Part shown: in pieces, positions 56,195-64,000 of the stretch
Layout of the letters: every line of letters starts with the position of its first letter
Position numbering within the stretch: position 1 is the first letter of the stretch
Origin: Dietzia lutea
Lineage (GTDB): Bacteria > Actinomycetota > Actinomycetes > Mycobacteriales > Mycobacteriaceae
Length of the DNA: 64,000 nucleotides
Direction: 5' to 3'
Assembly: GCF_003096075.1 (NCBI RefSeq)
Contig: NZ_CP015449.1
Span: forward strand, 1,488,001 to 1,552,000
Position numbers and translations under genes: made by a program
Notes under the pieces: model-generated
What the model was told of the DNA's origin: nothing
The model's input: the letters and a program-made list of their open reading frames with translations, nothing else
Databases searched by the model: none

Positions 56195-57109
56195 ATGTCA
56201 GATGAGACCGGAAACACCCTGCCGACGGATCTCCCCGTCGACCCCGCCGAGGCGCTCGCGTCGGCGACGCGGGTGCTCGACGAGGTGACGCCCCGGTTCG
56301 TCGAGGGCGTCGGCGCCCCCGGCGTCCAGAACAAGGGCGCACGGAACGACTTCGCCACCGAGCTGGACCTGGAACTGGAGCGCCGGATCTCCGACGCGCT
56401 GCGTGAGGGGACGGGCCTCGAGGTGCACGGTGAGGAGTTCGGCGGCCCGCCCGTGAACGAGGGCACCCTGTGGGTGGTCGACCCGATCGACGGCACCGCG
56501 AACTACTCGTTGGGTATCCCCACCGCGGGGATCCTGGTCGCGTTGGTGCACGAGCGCCAGCCGGTGCTCGGCCTGACGTGGCTGCCGCTGCTCGGCCTGA
56601 CGTTCACCTCGATCGCCGGTGGGCCACTCATGGAGAACGGCGTCGAGTCCCCGCGGATGTCGGACGTCTCTATCCGCGACGTGGCACTCGGACTCGGCTC
56701 GCTCAACACCGGCGCCCGGACCACGTACCCGCCGGCCTACCGCCGTGAGGTGTTCGAGCAGCTCACCCTCGACGCCGCGCGGACGCGCAAGTTCGGCTCG
56801 ACCGGTGTCGACCTGTCGTTCGTCGCGTCGGGCCGGCTCTCCGCCGCGGTGAGCTTCGGCAACTACGCCTGGGACAACGCCGCGGGCGCCTCCCACATCC
56901 GCGCCGCGGGCGGTATCGTCACCGACCTCACGGGTGAGCCGTGGTCCATCGACTCGCCCTCGCTGCTGGCGGCGGCCCCGCGCGCCCACGCGGAGGTGTT
57001 GGACACCGTCCGGCAGCTCGGTGAGCCGGGGAACTTCTTCGAGGCCGGTCGGCGCCGGTCCACGCCGGAACCGGAGAGTCCCCGCCCGTGGCTCGCCGGG
57101 GAGCGGTGA
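56195..57109 (+). CDS. impA: Inositol monophosphatase family protein (ImpA-like)
   Basis: This 304-residue phosphatase has the metal-binding motifs VHGEEFG (about 75), [12 protein letters not shown] (about 91-102) and [17 protein letters not shown] near the C-terminus. Corynebacteria have an impA gene at the same place between hisA and hisF. The substrate may be histidinol phosphate or inositol phosphate; position suggests the former but the sequence does not decide. The C-terminal ~40 residues are a non-conserved Arg/Pro-rich tail. The ATG has CAGGAGG upstream. Confidence 0.9.
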   Translation: MSDETGNTLPTDLPVDPAEALASATRVLDEVTPRFVEGVGAPGVQNKGARNDFATELDLELERRISDALREGTGLEVHGEEFGGPPVNEGTLWVVDPIDGTANYSLGIPTAGILVALVHERQPVLGLTWLPLLGLTFTSIAGGPLMENGVESPRMSDVSIRDVALGLGSLNTGARTTYPPAYRREVFEQLTLDAARTRKFGSTGVDLSFVASGRLSAAVSFGNYAWDNAAGASHIRAAGGIVTDLTGEPWSIDSPSLLAAAPRAHAEVLDTVRQLGEPGNFFEAGRRRSTPEPESPRPWLAGER

Positions 57110-57116
57110 TCCGGCC

Positions 57117-57890
57117 ATGACACTCGCCACCAGGGTCATCCCCTGTCTAGACGTCGACGCCGGCCGCGTGGTCAAGGGCGTGAACTTCCTCGATCTACGC
57201 GACGCCGGCGATCCCGTGGAGCTCGCTGCGGCCTATGACGCGCAGGGAGCGGACGAGCTCACGTTCCTCGATGTCACCGCGTCGTCCGCGGGCCGCGGCA
57301 CCATGATCGACGTGGTCCGCCGCACCGCCGAGCAGGTCTTCATCCCCCTCACCGTGGGCGGCGGCGTCCGCACCGAGGAGGACGTCGATCAGTTGCTGCG
57401 GGCCGGCGCCGACAAGGTCAGCGTGAACACCGCGGCCATCGCCCGGCCGGAGCTCCTCGGTGAGCTCAGTCGGCGCTTCGGCTCGCAGTGCATCGTGCTC
57501 TCCGTCGACGCGCGCACCGTGCCCGAGGGCTCCGAGCCGACGCCGTCGGGGTGGGAGGTCACCACGCACGGTGGCCGCCGCGGCACCGGAATCGACGCCG
57601 TCGAGTGGGCCAGGCGCGGGCAGGAGCTGGGCGTGGGGGAGATCCTGCTCAACTCGATGGACGCCGACGGCACCAAGGAGGGCTTCGACCTGGCGATGGT
57701 GCGGGCGGCCCGCGAGGCCGTCTCGATCCCCGTCATCGCCTCGGGCGGAGCGGGCGCGGTGGAGCACTTCGCGCCCGCCGTCCACGCCGGGGCGGACGCG
57801 GTCCTCGCCGCCAGCGTCTTCCACTTCGGTGAGATGACCGTCGGCGACGTCAAGAAGGCGCTCGCGGCCGAGGGGATCACGGTCCGATGA
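57117..57890 (+). CDS. hisF: Imidazole glycerol phosphate synthase cyclase subunit
   Basis: HisF (257 residues) is the barrel subunit that closes the imidazole ring. Catalytic Asp residues are in [19 protein letters not shown] and in [17 protein letters not shown]. The phosphate-binding loops [10 protein letters not shown] and [11 protein letters not shown] are present. It partners with HisH. The start is 7 nt after impA and the stop overlaps hisI by 4 nt. Confidence 0.97.
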   Translation: MTLATRVIPCLDVDAGRVVKGVNFLDLRDAGDPVELAAAYDAQGADELTFLDVTASSAGRGTMIDVVRRTAEQVFIPLTVGGGVRTEEDVDQLLRAGADKVSVNTAAIARPELLGELSRRFGSQCIVLSVDARTVPEGSEPTPSGWEVTTHGGRRGTGIDAVEWARRGQELGVGEILLNSMDADGTKEGFDLAMVRAAREAVSIPVIASGGAGAVEHFAPAVHAGADAVLAASVFHFGEMTVGDVKKALAAEGITVR

Positions 57891-58240
57891 CCGCGCACGT
57901 CCTGGACCGGTCCATCGCCGAGCGGCTCTCGCGCAACGCCGACGGTCTGGTCGCGGCGGTCGTGCAGGACGTCACCTCGGGCCGGGTGCTCATGATGGCG
58001 TGGATGGACGACGCCGCCCTCGCCGAGACCTTGGCGACCCGCCGCGGCGTGTACTACTCGCGCTCGCGCGGGCAGCGTTGGGTCAAGGGGGAGACCTCGG
58101 GCCACGTGCAGCACGTCCGTAGCGTGGAGATCGACTGTGACGGGGACACCGTCCTGCTCCGCGTGGACCAGACCGGGGCGGCCTGCCACAACGGCACCAC
58201 CAGTTGTTTCGACACCGCCACACTTCTCGGGGAGGACTGA
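57887..58240 (+). CDS. hisI: Phosphoribosyl-AMP cyclohydrolase
   Basis: HisI (117 residues) is the single-domain cyclohydrolase. It has [46 protein letters not shown], and the metal-binding Asp/Cys set [28 protein letters not shown]. The HisE pyrophosphatase is not fused and is encoded elsewhere, as usual in this order. The start overlaps hisF by 4 nt. Confidence 0.97.
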   Translation: MTAHVLDRSIAERLSRNADGLVAAVVQDVTSGRVLMMAWMDDAALAETLATRRGVYYSRSRGQRWVKGETSGHVQHVRSVEIDCDGDTVLLRVDQTGAACHNGTTSCFDTATLLGED

Positions 58241-58245
58241 TCGCC

Positions 58246-58425
58246 GTGCCTTTCATCCAGATCAATCAGCTCGACGGGATGACCGCGGAGGGCAAGGCCC
58301 GCGTCATCGAGGCCGTCACCGCGGCGTACGCGGAGGTCTCGGGCAAGGACCCCGCGAAGGTGTGGGTCCACATCAACGACATGCCGCACGACTCCTTCGG
58401 CATCGGCGGCAAGGCCCTCGGATGA
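58246..58425 (+). CDS. 4-oxalocrotonate tautomerase family enzyme
   Basis: This is a very short protein (59 residues before Met removal). Residue 2 is Pro (VPFIQINQL), the catalytic N-terminal proline of the tautomerase superfamily. [43 protein letters not shown] matches the rest of the fold. The GTG start is fixed by the need for Pro next, with GGGGAGG about 10 nt upstream. The substrate is unknown. It sits between hisI and trpE and overlaps trpE by 4 nt. Confidence 0.9.
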   Translation: MPFIQINQLDGMTAEGKARVIEAVTAAYAEVSGKDPAKVWVHINDMPHDSFGIGGKALG

Positions 58426-59963
58426 GCACCGCGACCACCACGTTGGAACAGTTCCGCGCGCTCGCCGCGGGGCACCGGGTGGTGCCGGTCGTGCGCACGG
58501 TGCTCGCCGACTCCGAGACCCCGCTGTCGGCCTACGTCAAGCTGGCGGGGGACCGTCCGGGCACGTTCCTGCTGGAGTCGGCCGAGCACGGGCGTTCCTG
58601 GTCGCGGTGGTCGTTCATCGGCTGTGGCGCGGCGGCCGCGCTGACGGTCGACGAGGCCGGCGAGGCGACGTGGTGGGGTAGCGTCCCCGCCGGCGCCCCG
58701 ACCGGCGGCGATCCGCTGGACGCCCTCAGGCGGACCCTCGACCTGCTGCGGACCGATCAGATCGTGGGCCTGCCGCCGCTGACGTCCGGGATGGTCGGCT
58801 ACCTGGGGTACGACATCGTCCGCAGGCTCGAGCGGATCGCCCCCGACACGGTCGACGACCTGCGCGTACCGGAGCTCGTCCAGCTGCTGGCCACGAATCT
58901 GGCCGCCTTCGACCACCACGAGGGCCGGATCTATCTCATCGCCAACGCCGTCAACTGGGACGGCAGCGACGAGCGGGTGGACGAGGCGTATGCGGACGCG
59001 GTCGAGCGGCTGGAGTCGATGACGGCGCGTCTCGCCGAGCCGGGCGCCGGCGGGGTGAGCGTGTTCGACACCCCCGATCTCCAGGTGCGTCGTTGCACCG
59101 ACGAGCCCACCTATCACGCGCGGGTCGCCGACATCATCGAGCAGATCCACGCGGGCGAGGCGTTCCAGGTGGTGCTGAGCCAGCGCTTCGAGGTCGACAC
59201 CGCCGCCTCGCCGCGCGATGTGTACCGCATCCTGCGGACCACCAACCCCAGTCCGTACATGTTCCTCATGACGATCCCGGACGGCACCGGGCCGGACGGG
59301 TTCGGCGGGACGGCGTTCACGATCGTGGGATCGAGCCCGGAGGCTCTGGTCACCGTGGTCGACGGCGTCGCCACGACCCACCCGATCGCGGGGACGAGGC
59401 CCAGGGGTGACGACGACGAGCACGACATCCTGCTCGCCAAGGATCTGGTGGACGACGCCAAGGAGAACGCCGAGCATCTGATGTTGGTCGACCTCGGGCG
59501 CAACGACCTGGGCCGCGTCTGTGTCCCGGGCACGGTCGAGGTGACCGAGTTTCGCCAAGTGGAGCGGTACAGCCACGTGATGCACCTCGTGTCGACGGTG
59601 ACGGGGCGCCTGGCCGACGGGCGGACGGGCATCGACGCGGTGACCGCGTGCTTCCCGGCCGGCACTCTCTCAGGTTCCCCGAAGCCGCGGGCCCTGCAGA
59701 TCATCGAGGACCTGGAGGACACCCGCCGCGGCGTGTACGGCGGCGTGGTCGGGTACGTGGATTTCGCGGGCAACACCGATCAGGCCATCGCGATCCGCTC
59801 GGCGGTGATCAAGGACGGCACCGCGTTCGTCCAGGCCGGGGCCGGGATCGTCGCGGACTCGGTGGCGGCCTCGGAGGACGCCGAGTGTCGGAACAAGGCG
59901 ATGGCGGTCCTGCGGGCCGTCTCCGCCGCGGAGACGCTGCGGCCGGCAGGGGAGTCCCGGTGA
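58422..59963 (+). CDS. trpE: Anthranilate synthase component I
   Basis: TrpE (513 residues) makes anthranilate from chorismate. The N-terminal part has [19 protein letters not shown] with the LLES motif, where tryptophan feedback inhibition acts. The C-terminal chorismate-binding part has [53 protein letters not shown] and [19 protein letters not shown]. The glutaminase TrpG and TrpD are not adjacent. The start overlaps the tautomerase stop by 4 nt, so his and trp genes appear joined in one transcript. Confidence 0.97.
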   Translation: MSTATTTLEQFRALAAGHRVVPVVRTVLADSETPLSAYVKLAGDRPGTFLLESAEHGRSWSRWSFIGCGAAAALTVDEAGEATWWGSVPAGAPTGGDPLDALRRTLDLLRTDQIVGLPPLTSGMVGYLGYDIVRRLERIAPDTVDDLRVPELVQLLATNLAAFDHHEGRIYLIANAVNWDGSDERVDEAYADAVERLESMTARLAEPGAGGVSVFDTPDLQVRRCTDEPTYHARVADIIEQIHAGEAFQVVLSQRFEVDTAASPRDVYRILRTTNPSPYMFLMTIPDGTGPDGFGGTAFTIVGSSPEALVTVVDGVATTHPIAGTRPRGDDDEHDILLAKDLVDDAKENAEHLMLVDLGRNDLGRVCVPGTVEVTEFRQVERYSHVMHLVSTVTGRLADGRTGIDAVTACFPAGTLSGSPKPRALQIIEDLEDTRRGVYGGVVGYVDFAGNTDQAIAIRSAVIKDGTAFVQAGAGIVADSVAASEDAECRNKAMAVLRAVSAAETLRPAGESR

Positions 59964-60688
59964 GCCGTCGCGCCCGGCTCCTGGCGCCCGTCGTCCTGCT
60001 GCTCGTCGGCGCGGCCCTGCTGTGGATCGCCTCCCGGATGGTGTGGCTCGACGTGGCGGCGTTCAACGACCAGTCGGGCGAGGCCCGGCGCGCGCTCACC
60101 GGCGCCGAGTGGCAGCCGGCTCTGGTGCCACTCGCGCTGGGCGCCCTGGCCGCGATCGCGGCGGTGGCGTTGGTACGGGGGCTCGCCGCCCGCGCGGTGG
60201 GGGCGGTCATCGCCCTGCTCGGGGTGGCGACCGTGACGTTGCTGGTCTCTTCGGTGGGCGGAGTCGACGCAGAGCGGGTCCATACGGTGATCATGAGTGA
60301 CGAGGGGGTCGCCCGGACCAACGCGGGACCGGGCGCCGAGGGCTCGGAGTCGATCCCGGAGTGGTCCAGGATCACCGAGTTGTCGACCCGACCGGTGGGC
60401 CCGGCGCTCACCGGCGCCGGCGCGGCCGCGCTGCTCGCGGCGGGGATCGTCGTCCTCGCGCGGCCGGCGCGTCCCGTGCGGCGCGACGACCGGTACGTCA
60501 CGCCCGCAGTACGCCGCGAGGAGGCGGCCGCCGGCGGTACCGCGGGCGGCGGCACCGGCGGAACCCGCGGCACCGGCGGAGCCCGCGGTACCTCCGGAAC
60601 CGGCGGCGAAGTGGAGGGTGACGCGGACGGCGACGCCGGTCGTGACCTCTGGCTGGAGCTCGACGAGGGACGCGATCCGACCGGCTGA
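59960..60688 (+). CDS. Trp-region conserved membrane protein (TIGR02234-like)
   Basis: This 242-residue protein has four hydrophobic segments (about 8-25, 50-70, 75-97 and 152-169). The N-terminal [31 protein letters not shown] and the central extracytoplasmic loop [16 protein letters not shown] match the trp-operon-associated membrane protein family of Actinobacteria. The function is unknown. The C-terminal ~60 residues are Gly/Thr/Arg repeats ([20 protein letters not shown]). The GTG start overlaps the trpE stop by 4 nt. Confidence 0.85.
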   Translation: MSRRARLLAPVVLLLVGAALLWIASRMVWLDVAAFNDQSGEARRALTGAEWQPALVPLALGALAAIAAVALVRGLAARAVGAVIALLGVATVTLLVSSVGGVDAERVHTVIMSDEGVARTNAGPGAEGSESIPEWSRITELSTRPVGPALTGAGAAALLAAGIVVLARPARPVRRDDRYVTPAVRREEAAAGGTAGGGTGGTRGTGGARGTSGTGGEVEGDADGDAGRDLWLELDEGRDPTG

Positions 60689-60736
60689 CCACATCGGGGT
60701 GGACCCGATTCGGGAACCCGGCTCCGGACCTCTATT

Positions 60737-60752
60737 GTTGATCTCGATCACA
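60737..60752. promoter_or_regulatory. CRP/GlxR-like site upstream of trpC
   Basis: GTTGA-TCTCGA-TCACA matches the CRP/GlxR consensus TGTGA-N6-TCACA with its second half perfect. It overlaps a possible -10 TATTGT (60733-60738) in the 98-nt gap before trpC. Its resemblance to the site at 42701-42716 supports a shared regulator. Confidence 0.45.
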
Positions 60753-60786
60753 CTTTCCGCCCCGATCACTGCTGAGGGAGGTCACG

Positions 60787-61599
60787 GTGGGTACCGTGCT
60801 GGACTCGATTCTCGACGGGGTCCGCGAGGACGTCGCGGCCCGCGAGGCCGTCATCGACCTGGAGTCGGTGAAGAAGGCGGCCCTGTCCGCCCCGGACCCG
60901 CTCGACGCGCTCAAGGCGCTGCGTGTCCCGGGCGTGGGCGTCATCGCCGAGGTGAAGAGGGCGAGCCCGTCCAAGGGGGCGTTGGCCGACATCCCGGATC
61001 CGGCGGTGCTGGCCCGCATGTACGAGGACGGCGGGGCGCGGGTCATCTCGTGCCTGACCGAGGAGCGCCGCTTCCACGGCAGCCTGGCCGATCTCGACGC
61101 GGTCCGGCGCGCGGTCGACATCCCGGTCCTGCGCAAGGACTTCGTCGTGGGGCCCTACCAGATCCACGAGGCGCGGGCGCACGGAGCGGATCTGATCCTG
61201 CTCATCGTGGCAGCCCTCGAGCAGGACGCCCTGGTGTCCCTGCTGGACCGTACCGAGTCGCTCGGGATGACCGCGCTGGTGGAGGTGCACACCGAGGAGG
61301 AGGCGGACCGCGCACTGGAGGCCGGGGCCAGCGTCATCGGCGTCAACGCCCGCAACCTCAAGACCCTCGAGGTCGACCGGGACGTGTTCTCCCGCATCGC
61401 ACCGGGCCTGCCGTCGGACGTCGTGAAGATCGCCGAGTCGGGTGTCCGGGACGCCTCGGACCTCCTGGCGTACGCCAGCGTGGGAGCGGACGCGGTCCTC
61501 GTCGGCGAGGGACTGGTGACGCAGGGCGACCCGCGCGCGGCCTGCAACGCGCTGGCCACGGCGGGTGCCCACCCCTCCTGCCCGCAGGGACCCCGCTAG
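60787..61599 (+). CDS. trpC: Indole-3-glycerol phosphate synthase
   Basis: TrpC (270 residues) is a barrel enzyme with [18 protein letters not shown] (about 50-67), [58 protein letters not shown] and [12 protein letters not shown], including the catalytic Lys and Glu residues. It is not fused to TrpF. The GTG start has GGGAGG about 6 nt upstream. A 98-nt gap before it may contain an internal promoter. Confidence 0.97.
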   Translation: MGTVLDSILDGVREDVAAREAVIDLESVKKAALSAPDPLDALKALRVPGVGVIAEVKRASPSKGALADIPDPAVLARMYEDGGARVISCLTEERRFHGSLADLDAVRRAVDIPVLRKDFVVGPYQIHEARAHGADLILLIVAALEQDALVSLLDRTESLGMTALVEVHTEEEADRALEAGASVIGVNARNLKTLEVDRDVFSRIAPGLPSDVVKIAESGVRDASDLLAYASVGADAVLVGEGLVTQGDPRAACNALATAGAHPSCPQGPR

Positions 61600-61633
61600 G
61601 CCCCGGTGGTGGGCTTCCGGCAGACTGGGAGTC

Positions 61634-62962
61634 GTGAACTCCAAGGATCTGACGTCACTGCCCACCATGGGGGAGGTGCTCCGGACCGCCACCGGACACG
61701 AGCCTGACCAGCGCGGCCACTGGGGGCCGTTCGGGGGCCGTTACGTTCCCGAGGCGCTGATGGCGGTCGTAGACGAGGTGACCGACGCCTACGCCAAGGC
61801 CCGCGCGGACGAGGAGTACCTCGACCAGCTCGACCGGCTACAGAAGCATTATTCGGGTCGGCCGTCCCCTCTGTACGAGGCCACGCGGTTCGGTGAGGAG
61901 ATCGGCGCCCGGGTCTTCCTCAAGCGCGAGGACCTCAACCACACCGGCTCGCACAAGATCAACAACGTGCTCGGTCAGGCGCTGCTCGCCCAGCGGATGG
62001 GTAAGAACCGCGTGATCGCGGAGACCGGCGCCGGTCAGCACGGGGTGGCCACCGCCACCGCGTGTGCGTTGCTGGGGTTGGAGTGCAAGATCTACATGGG
62101 CGCGGTGGACGTGCGTCGTCAGGCGCTCAACGTCGCCCGGATGCGTCTGCTCGGCGCGGAGGTCGAGGCCGTGGAGATCGGCTCGGCCACCCTCAAGGAC
62201 GCGATCAACGAGGCGATGCGGGACTGGGTCGCACACGCCGACGACACCTATTACGCGTTCGGCACCGCAGCCGGGCCGCACCCGTTCCCGACGATGGTCC
62301 GCGACTTCCAGCGGGTCGTCGGTGCCGAGGCGCGGATGCAGATCCTCGAGCAGGCGGGACGGCTGCCGGACGCCGCGGTCGCGTGCGTCGGCGGTGGTTC
62401 CAACGCGATCGGTCTGTTTCACCCGTTCATCGAGGACGAGTCCGTGCGCCTCGTCGGCTGCGAGGCCGGCGGCGACGGCGTGGACACCGGGCGCACCGCG
62501 GCGACCGTCAACGCCGGCAGGCCCGGCGTGTTCCAGGGTTCTTACGCCCACCTCATGCAGGACGAGGACGGTCAGACGATCGAGTCGCATTCCATCTCCG
62601 CCGGCCTGGACTACCCGGGCGTCGGGCCGGAGCACTCGCGGCTGTCCGAGATCGGTCGCGGAGAGTACCGGCCGATCACCGACACGCAGGCCATGGACGC
62701 CTTCGCGCAGTTGTGCCGTACGGAGGGCATCATCCCGGCCATCGAATCCGCGCACGCGGTCGCGGGAGCGGCCCAGCTCGCCGCCGAGGGGGTCGGCCTG
62801 ATCCTGGTCAACGTCTCCGGCCGCGGGGACAAGGACGTCGACACCGCTGCGCGGTGGTTCGGGTTGTTGGGCGGTGGTGAACCGGCGGAGGCCGGGGTGG
62901 ATTCGAGTCAGGGCGCCGACGACGGCGAGGGTGCGTACGCGGACGGGGGAGTCGAGGGATGA
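61634..62962 (+). CDS. trpB: Tryptophan synthase beta subunit
   Basis: TrpB (442 residues) condenses indole and serine. It has [16 protein letters not shown] at the N-terminus, [20 protein letters not shown] with the PLP Lys, [34 protein letters not shown], and [14 protein letters not shown]. The C-terminal ~30 residues are an acidic Gly-rich extension beyond the usual end. The GTG start was chosen for a usual N-terminus; a CAGACT hexamer 7 nt before it could be a leaderless -10, and an ATG eleven codons downstream is an alternative. It overlaps trpA by 4 nt. Confidence 0.96.
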   Translation: MNSKDLTSLPTMGEVLRTATGHEPDQRGHWGPFGGRYVPEALMAVVDEVTDAYAKARADEEYLDQLDRLQKHYSGRPSPLYEATRFGEEIGARVFLKREDLNHTGSHKINNVLGQALLAQRMGKNRVIAETGAGQHGVATATACALLGLECKIYMGAVDVRRQALNVARMRLLGAEVEAVEIGSATLKDAINEAMRDWVAHADDTYYAFGTAAGPHPFPTMVRDFQRVVGAEARMQILEQAGRLPDAAVACVGGGSNAIGLFHPFIEDESVRLVGCEAGGDGVDTGRTAATVNAGRPGVFQGSYAHLMQDEDGQTIESHSISAGLDYPGVGPEHSRLSEIGRGEYRPITDTQAMDAFAQLCRTEGIIPAIESAHAVAGAAQLAAEGVGLILVNVSGRGDKDVDTAARWFGLLGGGEPAEAGVDSSQGADDGEGAYADGGVEG

Positions 62963-63750
62963 GCGTTCTCAGTGACGTGTTCGAGCGGTGCCGGACGGAG
63001 AACCGGGCCGCGCTCATCGGCTACTACCCGGCCGGCTACCCGACCCTCGAGGGCTCGATCGAGGCCGTCCGGACGATGGTCGAGGGCGGCTGCGACATCA
63101 TCGAGGTCGGGATCCCGTACTCCGACCCCATGATGGACGGCCCCACCATCCAGGCCGCCGCCGACACCGCCCTCGGGGCGGGATTCCGGGTGGCGGACAC
63201 CTTCGACGTGGTCCGCGCGGTCGCCGACGCCGGCGCGGTGCCCGTGGTGATGACCTACTGGAATCCGGTGCTGCAATACGGGGTCGACCGGTTCGCCGCC
63301 GATCTCGCGGCGGCCGGCGGCACCGGCGTCATCACTCCCGACCTCATCCCCGACGAGGCGGACGACTGGATCGCCGCCTCCGACGCACACGGCATCGACC
63401 GGGTCTTCCTCGTGGCCCCGTCGTCCACCCCGGAACGACTGGCGATGACGCTGTCGCGCACGGGCGGCTTCGTCTACGTCCAGGCGGTGATGGGTGTGAC
63501 CGGTGCGCGGGACGTGGTCTCCGACGCGCCACGCACGCTCACCGGACGCGTGCGCGAGATCTCGGGTCTGGCCTGTGGTGTGGGCCTGGGCGTGCGCAAC
63601 GGCGACCAGGCCGCTGAGATCGCGTCCTACGCCGACGGCGTCATCGTCGGTTCGGCGCTCATCACGGCGGCGACCGAGGGGCCGGACGCGCTCAGGCGTC
63701 TGACGGCGGAGCTGGCCGAGGGTGTCCGCCGCCGCGGGGTGCGGTCGTGA
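62959..63750 (+). CDS. trpA: Tryptophan synthase alpha subunit
   Basis: TrpA (263 residues) cleaves indole-3-glycerol phosphate. The catalytic Glu and Asp are in [19 protein letters not shown] (about 47-65). Other typical pieces are [42 protein letters not shown], and [28 protein letters not shown]. Both ends overlap neighbours by 4 nt (trpB and lgt), so the block is translationally coupled. Confidence 0.97.
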   Translation: MSVLSDVFERCRTENRAALIGYYPAGYPTLEGSIEAVRTMVEGGCDIIEVGIPYSDPMMDGPTIQAAADTALGAGFRVADTFDVVRAVADAGAVPVVMTYWNPVLQYGVDRFAADLAAAGGTGVITPDLIPDEADDWIAASDAHGIDRVFLVAPSSTPERLAMTLSRTGGFVYVQAVMGVTGARDVVSDAPRTLTGRVREISGLACGVGLGVRNGDQAAEIASYADGVIVGSALITAATEGPDALRRLTAELAEGVRRRGVRS

Positions 63751-64000
63751 TCCCGAGCCCTCCCCAGGGCGTGTGGGAGATCGGCCCGTTCCCGCTGCGC
63801 GCCTACGCGTTGTGGATCATCCTCGGCATCGTCATCGCCGTCTGGTGGGGCGAGAAGCGCTGGGTCGCGCGTGGTGGGCGGGCGGGCGTCGTGCTCGACA
63901 CCGCGCTGTGGGCGATCCCGTTCGGGCTCGTCGGCGGGCGCATCTACCACGTGGCCACCGACTGGTACCGCTACTTCGGTGAGGGCCGCAACCCGATCGA
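63747..64000 (+). CDS. lgt: Prolipoprotein diacylglyceryl transferase, N-terminal part
   Basis: The gene runs off the end of the window; 84 residues are visible. They begin [38 protein letters not shown], the standard Lgt start with the first membrane helix. ALWAIPFGLVGGRIYHVATDW follows, with the conserved GxRxYH-like motif. Lgt transfers diacylglycerol to the lipobox Cys of lipoproteins. lgt downstream of trpA is a familiar actinobacterial order. The GTG start overlaps the trpA stop by 4 nt. Confidence 0.93.
   Translation, partial: MIPSPPQGVWEIGPFPLRAYALWIILGIVIAVWWGEKRWVARGGRAGVVLDTALWAIPFGLVGGRIYHVATDWYRYFGEGRNPI

Overview
The window is a very GC-rich, densely packed chromosomal segment of an actinobacterium of the order Mycobacteriales. 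Dietzia is my best guess at genus, but that is inference. Supporting traits are an nrtR-nadA-nadC cluster without nadB (as in Corynebacterium), a BioYMN biotin transporter with a BioQ-type site, IdeR/DtxR boxes, an EspC-like type VII secretion substrate, a DUF222-HNH gene behind a mycobacterial-type SOS box, and a corynebacterial his gene order. I see no rRNA, tRNA, CRISPR array or transposase.

Layout. 0-3.8 kb: YigZ/IMPACT protein, a small membrane protein, a nitroreductase, an AbiEi/DUF559-like gene between two copies of a 70-nt nested hairpin, and an S4 RNA-binding protein. 3.8-10.6 kb: glycan block (treY, treX/glgX, acyltransferase-SGNH). 12.4-15.2 kb: NAD synthesis (nrtR divergent from nadA-nadC with a shared operator). 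16.4-20.8 kb: co-directional run of alcohol dehydrogenase, histidine phosphatase, NAD(P)H-hydrate dehydratase, a single-lobe binding lipoprotein and a cation transporter. 21.0-23.6 kb: four tightly packed genes resembling a type VII secretion substrate cassette. 24-28.5 kb: anchored extracytoplasmic protein, phosphodiesterase, HNH gene, secreted protein.

28.6-39.8 kb is a complete iron-scavenging locus. PLP decarboxylase, amine N-hydroxylase and a GNAT-NIS synthetase fusion (hydroxamate siderophore synthesis) run leftward. Binding protein, two permeases, ATPase and a siderophore-interacting reductase run rightward. Two IdeR/DtxR-like boxes lie in the divergent intergenic region. 40.6-42.6 kb is bioYMN. 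44.5-49.9 kb holds an XRE-cupin regulator, a thioredoxin-reductase-like flavoprotein, a methyltransferase, a NERD-UvrD helicase, Hsp20 with a HAIR box and a YceI protein.

50.1-64.0 kb is a long his-trp supercluster: hisD-hisC-hisB-MFS-hisH-TM-hisA/priA-impA-hisF-hisI-tautomerase-trpE-TM-trpC-trpB-trpA-lgt (cut by the window end). hisD carries a clear -1 frameshift in a GGGGGAAA run. No trpF is present, so HisA is probably the bifunctional PriA. Many genes overlap by 1-4 nt, and several starts look leaderless (a -10 element 6-8 nt before the start codon).
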